Of a stretch of 26,953 nt of DNA, positions 7,752 to 16,583 are shown piece after piece. Within the stretch, counting starts at the first letter, position 1; each line of letters starts with the position of its first letter. The position numbers and the translations under genes were made by a program. The notes under the pieces are model-generated. The model was not told the DNA's origin and searched no databases. It was given only the letters and a program-made list of their open reading frames with translations. This DNA is from a virus: IMG/VR virus record IMGVR_UViG_3300046005_002578, positions 1-26,953 of that record. One strand, written 5' to 3'.

Positions 7752-7767
7752 GTGCGAAATTTTGCAC
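7752..7767. promoter_or_regulatory. Near-palindrome upstream of the lysis-head operon, possible activator site
   Basis: GTGCGAAATTTTGCAC is a 16-bp dyad with a single mismatched pair, centred 92 bases upstream of the holin start in a 125-base gap. Mor and C proteins of Mu bind dyads just upstream of weak -35 regions, so this is a reasonable candidate operator for the Mor-like protein encoded upstream. No good -35/-10 pair is evident downstream of it, which fits an activator-dependent promoter but does not prove it. Confidence 0.35.
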
Positions 7768-7793
7768 AAAAGAAACCTTGAATTGCAAAAATT

Positions 7794-9917
7794 TTAATTA
7801 ACAAGAGAGTATTTACTTGAAATTTTAGTCAAATCTTGAAGATCAATCATATACTTGTTCCTCGAAAATTTTTTTGAACCAATTTTAAATTGACGTTCAA
7901 ATAGTTGCATCGAATCCATCATGTCTTTAATGAAGATGCCGTCTTCAAGATAAGCTACAAGGTCATCAACAGAAAATGATAAATCTTTCCAAGTTCTGTA
8001 CTTCTTATCGCCAACAATAATTTCGCCAGATTTCAATAAATTAAGTAATTCGTGTACTTGTCTAACAGGATGGCTATTGCATTTATAGCTGTTAAATACT
8101 CTATTGCCTATTGCAATACATGTGATGACTTTGTCGGATGGGATAGCATTTTCCCAACCAAGAGAATCAAATAGTTTTTTTTGTTCGGATAAAGTATTTA
8201 ACCATTTTGCACGTTTTTCTAATTGTTTTGCGGCATGAGTTATACGTTCGTAACTATTCCTTAATTCATAGACATTGCATGGATGAAATGAATTTTTACA
8301 TTCAAAAATGAAAAGATGTTCATCACGATAAGCAATAATGTCAATTTCTAATTCTTCGTTATTAAATCGACGTTTAACTTCAACTTCTGTCAAAAAACCT
8401 ATATTTTTTAATGTATTAGAAAGTATTGTTTGCATAGGATCTGGGCTATTCTCCCGCATGGTTAATCTTTTTTGTTCACGGCAAAGAATATTTCTAATCA
8501 AGTTAGATGATGCAAGAATGGCAGGAGAAAACATATAGTTATCGGTAGACTTGATTATTGGCGAATATTGTATGTCTATGTAACTAGCGTCTTGAGTATT
8601 ACAAGTTAGCAAAGCTAAGATTTCTTCAGCTTTAATTTTAGAAAGAAGAATTCTATCGAAAATGGTTATTAACTGATTGTTATCAAATACAGGAACACAT
8701 GATTGTAATTGAATTTTGTATCTATCTGATTTACTTGAATGCTGTGAAAATGCTTCATGAAAACAACTAAGTGTAAAAAGAAAGAATCTTTGAATTTTTA
8801 AAATATCGATTACGGTTATATTCCCTACTACAGGGGACTGAATTGCTTCGTTTTCAGAAATGTAATCTTCTATAGATAACGCCTTCAAATTTATATAGTC
8901 TTCTAAAAATAGGTTGTCATTAGAAAATATGTTTAGAAATTTTTCATTATCTGGTACTTGAAGCACATAGCGAGCTATTGGTTTCTTTTTTATCTCTAAA
9001 AATTTTTTTTCTGTTAGTTCAAGAAAAGAATTTGCCATTTGCAATACAGATGGAATTTTTGAAAGCATTTTTTGATAGTGATAGGTTTTGATCTGCATTT
9101 GCATATTTGATTGAATGTATCCAAGATTTATTGATTTTTCTAAATCAATATCAATAGGTTCAATTTTAATTTCTCCTTTTTCATTTTTTAATGCTTTATA
9201 TGGGAAAGCATCAACAAGTATCTCCATAGAATTAAATTGACACATTTTCGCCGCATCGATGAGCAATTTTGAATAAAATTCTTTTTTAGAATTATCAATT
9301 AAACAAAAGTGATTTTTTTCAATTTCGCCAACATTAGTTTGAAATAAAGTAAAAAGGTAAGAAAAAGCTTCTGCCATACTTTCTCGAGAGTATGCCTGAA
9401 CAGAATCTGTCTTTAATTCAAGATTACCGAGTGATTCATCTAAGAACATTCCGTCAACAGTCGCTAATAACGTTTTGATAACGTAATTTCTCTTGATTGA
9501 TAGACGGGCTATAAGAGAATTTCTTTGTTTTATTAACTCATCACTTAATAACAATAAATTATTAACCGATTGAAAATATTCGATATGCTCTTGAGTCAGT
9601 GCATAGTGGTTTGCATTTTCCAGCATATCATTTACCAATGACTGCAAAACTTCCCCTTTATATTCATATTTTGAGCATCTAAAAAGACCTTCTCGCCGTA
9701 TTGTTGAAATAATTTTTTCAGGGGATGTAAGTAACATTGCTCTCATGATGGAAATTGCATCACTAATTTTTCTATTTGAAATATATTCTCTAAGTTTTTC
9801 TTTAGCTGTTTTCAAATCACTTTTGGATAATTGATATTTTTTCATTTTAAATTGATTAAAAATGTCCAATGGAGAACTAGTGTTATTTATCTCAAAAATA
9901 AATTGCGCTAAATCCAT
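7794..9917 (-). CDS. Uncharacterised 707-residue protein with C-terminal PD-(D/E)XK nuclease motif
   Basis: I do not recognise the full-length protein. The first 500 residues are mostly helical with many Lys, Leu and Ile and no visible ATPase or membrane motif. Near residues 508-560 there is a nuclease-like core: EVEVKRRF, then EIDIIAYRDEHLFIFECKNS, giving Asp526, Glu539 and Lys541 (D-x12-E-x-K) as in Mrr/NERD-like PD-(D/E)XK enzymes. The ATG at 9917 is preceded by GGGGAG at slightly long spacing; a TTG at 9938 is an alternative. The gene is far more AT-rich than the head genes. It sits as cargo between the activator gene and the lysis genes, which suggests lysogen defence, but that is inference. 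Confidence 0.75.
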   Translation of the reverse strand: MDLAQFIFEINNTSSPLDIFNQFKMKKYQLSKSDLKTAKEKLREYISNRKISDAISIMRAMLLTSPEKIISTIRREGLFRCSKYEYKGEVLQSLVNDMLENANHYALTQEHIEYFQSVNNLLLLSDELIKQRNSLIARLSIKRNYVIKTLLATVDGMFLDESLGNLELKTDSVQAYSRESMAEAFSYLFTLFQTNVGEIEKNHFCLIDNSKKEFYSKLLIDAAKMCQFNSMEILVDAFPYKALKNEKGEIKIEPIDIDLEKSINLGYIQSNMQMQIKTYHYQKMLSKIPSVLQMANSFLELTEKKFLEIKKKPIARYVLQVPDNEKFLNIFSNDNLFLEDYINLKALSIEDYISENEAIQSPVVGNITVIDILKIQRFFLFTLSCFHEAFSQHSSKSDRYKIQLQSCVPVFDNNQLITIFDRILLSKIKAEEILALLTCNTQDASYIDIQYSPIIKSTDNYMFSPAILASSNLIRNILCREQKRLTMRENSPDPMQTILSNTLKNIGFLTEVEVKRRFNNEELEIDIIAYRDEHLFIFECKNSFHPCNVYELRNSYERITHAAKQLEKRAKWLNTLSEQKKLFDSLGWENAIPSDKVITCIAIGNRVFNSYKCNSHPVRQVHELLNLLKSGEIIVGDKKYRTWKDLSFSVDDLVAYLEDGIFIKDMMDSMQLFERQFKIGSKKFSRNKYMIDLQDLTKISSKYSLVN

Positions 9918-10027
9918 GTTAAATCTCTCCCCAAGCAATTGCCGAAAGTTCGTTTTTTTCGACTAACATAATAATTCATCAAATTCACATGTACATTTTT
10001 CCATTAAACTCACTTCGTGTACCAGCA

Positions 10028-10333
10028 TTAGAAATTTTCTTGTCTTTTGTTACGTTGTTCTTTGATAATTTTGCATATGTGTTGGTAGCACAAATCATAC
10101 TCTCGGCAGAGCTGTAACGCATTGCGTCCGTTAAATTTACGATAAATTTCAGCGTTACGTTCGGAATAGTTGTTAGATTTTTTATGGATGTAAATTGGTA
10201 CGCCACCGTAGTTTTGGCGAAAATTTAGTGTTAGGTCTTCACTGATGTCTTCAGCGACTTGGGATTCAACTGAGCGGGCTTTGAGTTCACGCGCAATAAA
10301 TTCACGCATTTCTGTTAAAAAATTGGGCATCAT
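10028..10333 (-). CDS. Mor/C-family transcription activator
   Basis: This protein of about 101 residues matches the Mor family, which turns on middle and late genes of Mu-like phages by binding as a dimer upstream of RNA polymerase. Diagnostic segments are NFRQNYGGVPIYIHKKS (the Gly-Gly beta strand) and RNAEIYRKFNGRNALQLCRE followed by YDLCYQHICKIIKEQR (the helix-turn-helix). A strong GGAGG lies four bases before the ATG at 10333 and seven before a second ATG at 10330. It faces the late genes on the same strand, so it probably activates lysis and head genes. The cargo nuclease gene separates it from them. Confidence 0.88.
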   Translation of the reverse strand: MMPNFLTEMREFIARELKARSVESQVAEDISEDLTLNFRQNYGGVPIYIHKKSNNYSERNAEIYRKFNGRNALQLCREYDLCYQHICKIIKEQRNKRQENF

Positions 10334-10361
10334 CAAGCCTCCAAAGCGTTACGGGGGCAAG

Positions 10362-10388
10362 ATTATAAATGACTTATAAACAGCACAA
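10362..10388 (-). promoter_or_regulatory. Candidate promoter of the Mor-like gene
   Basis: On the minus strand a perfect TATAAT (10367-10362) lies about 30 bases before the start of the activator gene. A poor -35 (TTGTGC at 10388-10383) stands 15 bases upstream of it. The same spot holds two TTATAA copies five bases apart (10363-10368, 10374-10379), which could be an operator. The -35 is weak, so regulation is likely. Confidence 0.4.
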
Positions 10389-10494
10389 TTAAAAATAAAT
10401 GGCATAAGAGCGTCGAGAAGAAATCAGGTACAACTCCGTGAGGAAATCTATAAGAATAACGCCTCAGAAATGCTACAATCACAACCACTGGACG

Positions 10495-11616
10495 ATGTCA
10501 ACGCACATGTTATTGCGTAAACCATTTAAATCACCACAAAATATACAAAAAATGAATTTACTTAATATCTTTGAAGCGTTGAAATCACGGTCTTTTTCAT
10601 TTCGTCAACTTCAATCAGAATTAAAACACCATCAAATGCCATCAGCTTTGGGTTGGGATTTATTACAGAGTCGGTATTCTAATAATTCACTTTTTGAAGA
10701 TGATGAATTGGCAAATTGGAACAATTCGTTGCAAATGATATATGCAAATCATCTTTGGTATGGTGCAAAAGCTGTTGTCATATTCACCTTAGGGCAGAAA
10801 AGTTGTTTAGATTTAATCGATGAGTTTTCTAAATTAAATTTAGAGCAATCCCCTTATAAATCTAGCTATCCATTGCCATTGACAGAATGTGAGCTCAAGG
10901 AAATAACAGCAAAGCATTTTGCTAGTTTTTTTTCAAAAGATGACGAAGCGCGTTTAATTTTTTGTAAAAAACGTGCGGTAAAAATTACCGAATTAATTAC
11001 ATACGATACTTTAGAACCTGCTTTCGTGAAACATTTAGGAGAAGTTGAGGAAATAATTGTTGTTCGTAATAAACTGATTCAATCATTCGACAGCATTGTT
11101 ATTCGTCCAGATAAAAACAGATTGGAAATCCATATTGATATACCAAATCAATTAACTACAGAAGAAATATTGGAGTCAGTCAGAATTCTTAAACACACTA
11201 TTGATAAAACATTGCGTGAATTATCAAGTGATGAAGAATTGAGCAGCCCGATAAACTTTTTTCCCAGCATTGCAAAATTGTACAAGGAAGATGATGGCTG
11301 TGTCCTTCAACTGAAACATGCTACAGGGACGGCTTCGATTAAGGATGAAAAAATGAGAGGGAATAAATATTTGGATTTAAGAGAGGAATTATTTCACGAA
11401 AAAGGAATTGAGGCAGTTGGAGGGGATACCAATTGTTACTCAATAACAAAATGTTGGGAAACAGATACAGGACATTATCCACAAGTTACAATTTCTGGAA
11501 GTTTATCTCATACGGTATCTTCAAATCCGACCATCGAATATGTTGTTATTGATAATAGTGGATGTGAAAAGAATTTTGAAATGGTCATTACTAAATTACT
11601 CGATACTGCAAAGTGA
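10495..11616 (+). CDS. Unrecognised protein, first gene of a three-gene cargo operon
   Basis: This protein of about 373 residues matches no family I recognise. The N-terminal part is helical (MNLLNIFEALKSRSFSFRQL, LGWDLLQSRYSNNSLFEDDE). A central segment reads VRNKLIQSFDSIVIRPDKNR and then LEIHIDIPNQLTTEEILESV, which looks like an alpha/beta domain. The C-terminus is beta-rich (HYPQVTISGSLSHTVSSNPT). No nuclease, ATPase or membrane motif is visible. The start is uncertain: ATG at 10495 is chosen because a TACAAT box lies at 10474; GTG at 10438 and ATG at 10552 are possible. Its stop overlaps the GTG of the next gene as GTGA. It is AT-rich, like the 707-residue cargo gene. Confidence 0.6.
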   Translation: MSTHMLLRKPFKSPQNIQKMNLLNIFEALKSRSFSFRQLQSELKHHQMPSALGWDLLQSRYSNNSLFEDDELANWNNSLQMIYANHLWYGAKAVVIFTLGQKSCLDLIDEFSKLNLEQSPYKSSYPLPLTECELKEITAKHFASFFSKDDEARLIFCKKRAVKITELITYDTLEPAFVKHLGEVEEIIVVRNKLIQSFDSIVIRPDKNRLEIHIDIPNQLTTEEILESVRILKHTIDKTLRELSSDEELSSPINFFPSIAKLYKEDDGCVLQLKHATGTASIKDEKMRGNKYLDLREELFHEKGIEAVGGDTNCYSITKCWETDTGHYPQVTISGSLSHTVSSNPTIEYVVIDNSGCEKNFEMVITKLLDTAK

Positions 11617-12026
11617 ATAAACAAAAAATCATTCAATATATGGAAGAAGACCTCAGTAAATTACCTGATTTGCTAGAAGTTTGTCGTGCCATTTTTGATT
11701 ATATTTGTTCACAACCAAAACAAAACCTGAGGCATATTACATTTGGAGCATTGAGTAGAGCGGCAAACTTAACCCAGACACATGAAATTATTCCAGCGGT
11801 GCAATACCTTACAGGAGAACGACTACACTTATTATCAACAAAATTTGAATTCATAGATGGTGATTTTGTTGTAGATATTCCTATTGAGGATGTAACCGAA
11901 GCAAAAGAAAAAAATGTTTTTTTCCATCCTGATAAAGGCGAGGTGATGAGTGATTTTGAATCAAAACTGTTTATGTATTTCACGTTAAGCCCTGATGGCG
12001 AAAAACTACTTAGCGGACAAATTTGA
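11613..12026 (+). CDS. Small unrecognised protein, second gene of the cargo operon
   Basis: This 137-residue protein is coupled to its upstream neighbour by a GTGA overlap. The N-terminal 80 residues (LPDLLEVCRAIFDYICSQ, LRHITFGALSRAANLTQTHE, IIPAVQYLTGERLHLLSTKF) look like a winged helix-turn-helix: three helices and then a hairpin FIDGDFVVDI. The C-terminus is acidic. It could be an adapter or a regulator for the flanking proteins. No family is recognised. The fold guess is from the pattern of helices alone. Confidence 0.6.
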   Translation: MNKQKIIQYMEEDLSKLPDLLEVCRAIFDYICSQPKQNLRHITFGALSRAANLTQTHEIIPAVQYLTGERLHLLSTKFEFIDGDFVVDIPIEDVTEAKEKNVFFHPDKGEVMSDFESKLFMYFTLSPDGEKLLSGQI

Positions 12027-12027
12027 A

Positions 12028-12663
12028 ATGCAATTAGAGTCACTTTCATTGGCTGATTTTAAAAATTTACGCGAACTTCGTCCAGATTGTGCCAGATTTG
12101 CAGATTTCATACTTGTGCAAACTTATGAAGAATTTGTAAATATTCTCTACCAAAATATTGATGAGTGCATCAGATTGATGGAGGGTGGTCGTAACCTTAG
12201 AAAAAATGATGGTGAAGATCGTTTAACTGAGGATTTTAGAATGTTTTTGCGTGCTAAAGGCTATCAAGCAAGGCATGACGAAAATATAAATGGGCATAGT
12301 GACTTAGTTGTTAGTCAGAAAGATAAGCCCTATTTATGGTTGGGCGAAGCAAAAATTCATGATGGTGGTTATACTTATTTGCGGCAAGGTTTTGATCAAT
12401 TAACTACACGTTACTCGCTTGGAACTGAGGACGCTTTCCACGGTGGATTATTGATTTACATTCGTCAACCCAAAGCCGCAAAAATAATTGCAACATGGAA
12501 AAAACGACTTGCAGCATTTAAATTAGATGATTATTCGGAATCAGAATGTGCAATGAAACCAAATTTGGCTTTTTTCTCTACGCATTGCCATGAGAGTTCT
12601 GGGCTACCTTTTACTGTTCGACACATGGCTATAGTGTTACACCACAATCCCCAAGATAAATGA
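12028..12663 (+). CDS. Predicted PD-(D/E)XK nuclease, third gene of the cargo operon
   Basis: This protein of about 211 residues carries a clear restriction-nuclease core: LTEDFRMFLRAKGYQARHDE, then INGHSDLVVSQKDKPYLWLG, then EAKIHDGG. Counted from the ATG at 12028 this gives Glu68, Asp92, Glu107 and Lys109, that is D-x14-E-x-K, with a following Gln in LRQGFDQLTTRYS that is often kept in these nucleases. An N-terminal helical part precedes it. The ATG at 12028 is two bases after the previous stop codon; an in-frame ATG at 11995 would overlap the previous gene by 32 bases. It is the likely effector of the operon, cutting DNA when the other two components allow. Target and trigger are unknown. 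Confidence 0.7.
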   Translation: MQLESLSLADFKNLRELRPDCARFADFILVQTYEEFVNILYQNIDECIRLMEGGRNLRKNDGEDRLTEDFRMFLRAKGYQARHDENINGHSDLVVSQKDKPYLWLGEAKIHDGGYTYLRQGFDQLTTRYSLGTEDAFHGGLLIYIRQPKAAKIIATWKKRLAAFKLDDYSESECAMKPNLAFFSTHCHESSGLPFTVRHMAIVLHHNPQDK

Positions 12664-12672
12664 AACCTTCTG

Positions 12673-15600
12673 TTATTTATTAGTCAACATCAACAAATCA
12701 AACACCACCTTAGCAAAACCCGCCGATTTTGCTGGATCAGATAACAGCTGCATCATTTGATTTTGATGTGCTTCGCCACTTTCCATAATTGCGTCGTCAA
12801 TGGCTTTCGGGAAATTGCCGAGCATGGCTTGTTCGGGTGTATTTTCTGTAATTTGCTTCATTACCAGCGCATTTTCGCTGATTTTATCTCGAATCGTGTA
12901 AGCGTAATTCACCATGTCTTTATCGGTTAAATGGTCGGTGATAAACAGCTCATTCAAACGTTCAATAATCTGTGACAAAAACGCTTCTTCGATATTTTTT
13001 GCCGTTGCCGAGCCTAAATCACTTGCAGGCTCAAGCGGCTGTGGCGCGTCTATTTGCAGTTTCAAATCTTGTTGACGAATAATCGACACACGGTAATGAC
13101 TGAGCGCAACGTCGCTTAAATCAATGTCATCTTCTTCCATAAAGGTTTCGCGCAACATCGGGCGCAAATGACGAGCAAACAAACTGAGCTTTTCTAAATC
13201 CTTGTCGTCGTAATCAACGATTTGTGACATGAATTCATAAAAGCGAACAAACGTGCCTAAATCCTTTTTGAAAATTTCGAGTTTGTCTTTTTCTTTTTTG
13301 CATTCCTTGAAACTGTTTTCAGCGTTGGTAATCAGCACCGCATCAGCGGTTTTTTTGGTACGCTCAAACATATCTTTTGCTTGTTTAAACGCTTCAACGG
13401 CAGATTGATAACGCTTTTGCCAACGCTCTACAGCGGGTTTGCAAATGTTAGCGATTGCCGCATTGCTTTTGCTTTTCACAAAAAATGCCGCGCAAAATTG
13501 TTCGACTTCGTGCCATGTAAAAATCCCCGCTGCGCGTAATTTTTCAGCCAAATCAAAAATCAAATTCGGGTCAGATACGTCGGCGAGTTCGGCTGTTTGA
13601 TAATATGGTTGAAACGATTCGAGGATGTCTTGCGGCTGGTTGAAAAAATCTAAAACGAACGTCGTTTCTTTGCTTAAATAGGTACGATTCAAGCGCGACA
13701 AGGTTTGCACGCATTCCACACCGCCGAGTTTTTTATCAACGTACATCGCGCAAAGTTTGGGCTGGTCGAATCCCGTTTGAAATTTGTTCGCCACAATCAT
13801 CACTTGGTAATCGTCCGAATCGAACGCTTTACGCAAATCGCGTCCTTTTAAATTCGGATTCATGTTGCTTTCGGTGAATTTTTCACCAATCAAACCTTCT
13901 GAATTTGGGTCTTTGTCGGTGAATTCGACTTCGCCTGAAAATGCCACCATCGCATGAATGTTTTGATAGCCTTTTTCGATGATGTATTTGTCAAAGCCGT
14001 GTTTGTAACGTACCGCTTCTTTGCGTGAACTGGTGACAACCATCGCTTTGGCTTGTCCGCCGAGTAAGCCCATCACGTTATCCTTGAAATGTTCAACGAT
14101 GATTTGGACTTTTTGCGAAATGTTGTAATCGTGTAGACGCACCCATTGATTGAGTTTTACTTTTGCGCGTTTGCTTTCCACTTCTTGGTCGGCTTCCTGA
14201 ACTTTTAACGCCAAGTTGTAAGCGACTTTGTAATTGGTGTAATTTTTAAGCACATCAAGAATAAAACCTTCTTCGATGGCTTGGCGCATACTGTAGACAT
14301 GAAACGCGGCAGGTAAATTCGTTTTCGATGCTGGCTCATTTGGATTGGGTAATCTGCCGAATAATTCGAGTGTTTTTGCTTTGGGCGTGGCGGTGAAGGC
14401 AAAATAACTCACATTCGGTGAAGCGCGACGCGAAGCAATCGTGGCATCTAAAATATCTTCGGCGGTCAAGTCTTCATCGTCAATTTGCGAATCGGTCATC
14501 AAGACTTCTTTTAATTGTCGCGCCGTCGAGCCTGTTTGTGATGAATGCGCCTCGTCAGCAATAATCGCGTAGCAGCGTTCTTTTAAACTCACGCTATTTT
14601 CGATGGCGCGTAATACAAACGGGAAGGTTTGAATCGTCACGATAATAATCGGCTGAGAATTTTCAAGTGCGGCAGCTAATTTTTCAGATTTTGAACCATC
14701 GCCTTCTTTGTTGTTGATGCGTCCGACAACCCCATCAACGTGTTCAAATTGATAAATCGTGTCTTGTAATTGGTCATCTAAAACCGTGCGGTCTGTGACG
14801 ATAATCACCGAGTGAAATTGCTTGTTGCCGCCCTCGTTGTAAAGTGACGAAAGTTGATGCGCCGTCCATGCAATTGAATTGGATTTGCCAGAACCTGCGC
14901 TGTGTTGAATTAAGTATTTTTGCCCTGTACCTTCGATTTTTGCGGCATGAAGTAATTTTTTCACCACGTCCCATTGATGATAACGCGGAAAAATTAAGGC
15001 TTCTTTTTTATATCGCCGACCTTCCCAATTTTCTTTTTCTTCGATTTGCAAATGAACAAAACGCGCCAAAATGTTCAGCAAATTTTCAGGCAATAACACT
15101 TCATTCCAAAGATAAGCCGTTGCGTATTGATTCGCATCGTCGGGCGAATCGTTACCCGCGCCACCATCTGCTGTGCCTTTGTTGAACGGCAGAAAATAAG
15201 TGTCAGCACCTTCAAGGCGTGTGGTCATATAAACTTCGTACTGACTCACCGCAAAATGCACCAACGCGCCACGCTTGAAAGTTAGCAACGGTTCAGGTTT
15301 TTTGGTGGTTGGGTCAGTTGGCAAGCGCGTGGTTTTATATTGCTTAATCGCGTTGTGTACCGCTTGTTTAAATTCGGATTTGAGTTCGAGCGTCGCAATC
15401 GGCAAGCCATTTACAAATAACACTAAATCAATTCGCGCCAAATTTCCCCACGCGCTATAAACCAATTCAGGCACAACGCGGCAACGGTTTTTTTCATAAC
15501 GCGCCAACGTGTCAGGGTTTAAATCGTGTTCGGGTTTGAATTGGCATAACCGAAAGCGCGTGTTTCGGTCTTTGATTTCGTGACGTAAAACACCGAGCGT

Positions 15601-15879
15601 GCCGAAAGTTCGCATTTCTTTGTTGGCGGCGTTTGGGTCGGCTTTGCTGAGTTGATTTGCAACACGTTCTAAAAATTTTTCGTCGGCATTATTCGGGTAC
15701 AACGCACAAAATTTTTGCCATTGTTGCGGCTGGGTTTCTTGCACAAAACCGAGTAAATCTTCCGAATACAATGCTAATTCACGGTTATAGTTTTCAGATT
15801 TTCCGAGCAACCAACCGTTAGCGAGTAATTGCGAAATGATGTCATTTTGGAACGGTAATTCGTTGGCTTTATTCGTCAT
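12673..15879 (-). CDS. hsdR: Type I restriction enzyme, R subunit
   Basis: This 1068-residue protein is the DNA translocase and nuclease of a type I system. The N-terminal nuclease has ARIDLVLFV and ATLELKSEF (Asp151, Glu165, Lys167). The SF2 helicase follows with HSAGSGKSNS (Walker A about 329-333), VTDRTVLDDQ, ADEAH (442-445), FAFTATPK, and late motifs QTGFDQPKLCAMYVDKK and QTLSRLNRT. The C-terminal region is helical and would bind the methylase core. The start at 15879 gives an ATGA overlap with hsdS; a longer start at 15891 lacks this. All motifs look intact, so it should be active. Its end lies ten bases from the convergent three-gene operon. Confidence 0.95.
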   Translation of the reverse strand: MTNKANELPFQNDIISQLLANGWLLGKSENYNRELALYSEDLLGFVQETQPQQWQKFCALYPNNADEKFLERVANQLSKADPNAANKEMRTFGTLGVLRHEIKDRNTRFRLCQFKPEHDLNPDTLARYEKNRCRVVPELVYSAWGNLARIDLVLFVNGLPIATLELKSEFKQAVHNAIKQYKTTRLPTDPTTKKPEPLLTFKRGALVHFAVSQYEVYMTTRLEGADTYFLPFNKGTADGGAGNDSPDDANQYATAYLWNEVLLPENLLNILARFVHLQIEEKENWEGRRYKKEALIFPRYHQWDVVKKLLHAAKIEGTGQKYLIQHSAGSGKSNSIAWTAHQLSSLYNEGGNKQFHSVIIVTDRTVLDDQLQDTIYQFEHVDGVVGRINNKEGDGSKSEKLAAALENSQPIIIVTIQTFPFVLRAIENSVSLKERCYAIIADEAHSSQTGSTARQLKEVLMTDSQIDDEDLTAEDILDATIASRRASPNVSYFAFTATPKAKTLELFGRLPNPNEPASKTNLPAAFHVYSMRQAIEEGFILDVLKNYTNYKVAYNLALKVQEADQEVESKRAKVKLNQWVRLHDYNISQKVQIIVEHFKDNVMGLLGGQAKAMVVTSSRKEAVRYKHGFDKYIIEKGYQNIHAMVAFSGEVEFTDKDPNSEGLIGEKFTESNMNPNLKGRDLRKAFDSDDYQVMIVANKFQTGFDQPKLCAMYVDKKLGGVECVQTLSRLNRTYLSKETTFVLDFFNQPQDILESFQPYYQTAELADVSDPNLIFDLAEKLRAAGIFTWHEVEQFCAAFFVKSKSNAAIANICKPAVERWQKRYQSAVEAFKQAKDMFERTKKTADAVLITNAENSFKECKKEKDKLEIFKKDLGTFVRFYEFMSQIVDYDDKDLEKLSLFARHLRPMLRETFMEEDDIDLSDVALSHYRVSIIRQQDLKLQIDAPQPLEPASDLGSATAKNIEEAFLSQIIERLNELFITDHLTDKDMVNYAYTIRDKISENALVMKQITENTPEQAMLGNFPKAIDDAIMESGEAHQNQMMQLLSDPAKSAGFAKVVFDLLMLTNK

Positions 15880-16583
15880 AAAACGTCCCATTCCCGCACA
15901 TCAATTTTCCCTGTCACTGCCGCAGAAATTAGGGCATCACGACGTTCTTGTAACAATGAAATCATGCACTGAGTATCTTTGATTTGACCCAGTGAAACAC
16001 CACCTGTCATTTTTTGAATTAAAGCGTGAATTTTAAGAGTTTCGTTATCAAGGAAATCAACAATTTTTTGTTGTTCTTCCAATGTAGGGACTAATAATGG
16101 TAAACGTCGCATATCATCAAACTTCATTGATTGACGTAAACCGCCACCCATTCCATAAAAAACTTTTGTTGTATCGTATGAGTGTAATAATCGATACAAG
16201 AAGCGGTCATTTAAGTGATTATTTCTCGCAACTAATTTCAAATATGCCGAAGTGATGATGCCGTTTTCTTTGGCGTGACCAACTCTCAAACTTCTTTTAT
16301 CATTTTGTAAATCTGTCAGTCTTAGAATTAAATCACCAGAATTTACTAATTGATAAGTGTTAAACGATTCAGGTAAAAGCCCTGCATTTTCTTCCACATC
16401 CCTTTTTACTATATTGCCATAACTCAGGGACAAAACATTGGTCTCAAGCCCATTTGAGTTTTTTATTGATTCTGTATAAACCACCGCAAAAAGAGGCTTT
16501 ATATCCCAATGAGTAGGTATGTCTCCTACCCACTCAACATCAGAATTTTTATATGCGGGGTAGGTTTGGTATTTGCCAGACAT
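15876..16583 (-). CDS. hsdS: Type I restriction specificity subunit, half size
   Basis: This 235-residue S subunit chooses the DNA target of the HsdM/HsdR complex. It opens with YPAYKNSDVEWVGDIPTHWD, the usual start of the first target-recognition domain. After one such domain comes LPLLVPTLEEQQKIVDFLDN and a helical spacer, and it ends LLQERRDALISAAVTGKIDV, the usual end of a full protein. Normal HsdS has two recognition domains and about 400 residues, so this one has a single domain between normal ends. Half S subunits in other systems can act as pairs on symmetric sites. The spacer has an odd segment (MTGGVSLGQIKDTQ). The ATG overlaps the toxin stop as TGATG, with AGAGG upstream. Confidence 0.88.
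   Translation of the reverse strand: MSGKYQTYPAYKNSDVEWVGDIPTHWDIKPLFAVVYTESIKNSNGLETNVLSLSYGNIVKRDVEENAGLLPESFNTYQLVNSGDLILRLTDLQNDKRSLRVGHAKENGIITSAYLKLVARNNHLNDRFLYRLLHSYDTTKVFYGMGGGLRQSMKFDDMRRLPLLVPTLEEQQKIVDFLDNETLKIHALIQKMTGGVSLGQIKDTQCMISLLQERRDALISAAVTGKIDVREWDVL

Noticed and set aside
284-10333. Transposable Mu-like phage
   Set aside because: Head genes and activator are Mu-like, but no MuA/MuB transposase is seen and a tyrosine integrase lies at a tRNA.
10438-10494. Longer N-terminus of the first cargo gene from GTG 10438
   Set aside because: The extra residues look non-protein-like (KCYNHNHW) and a TACAAT box lies inside this stretch; not excluded.
12664-12672. Terminator between the convergent cargo operon and hsdR
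   Set aside because: Only nine bases separate the genes and no hairpin with a T run is visible.
14844-15185. Plus-strand 113-residue frame inside hsdR
   Set aside because: Shadow of the hsdR reading frame; no ribosome site or protein-like pattern.
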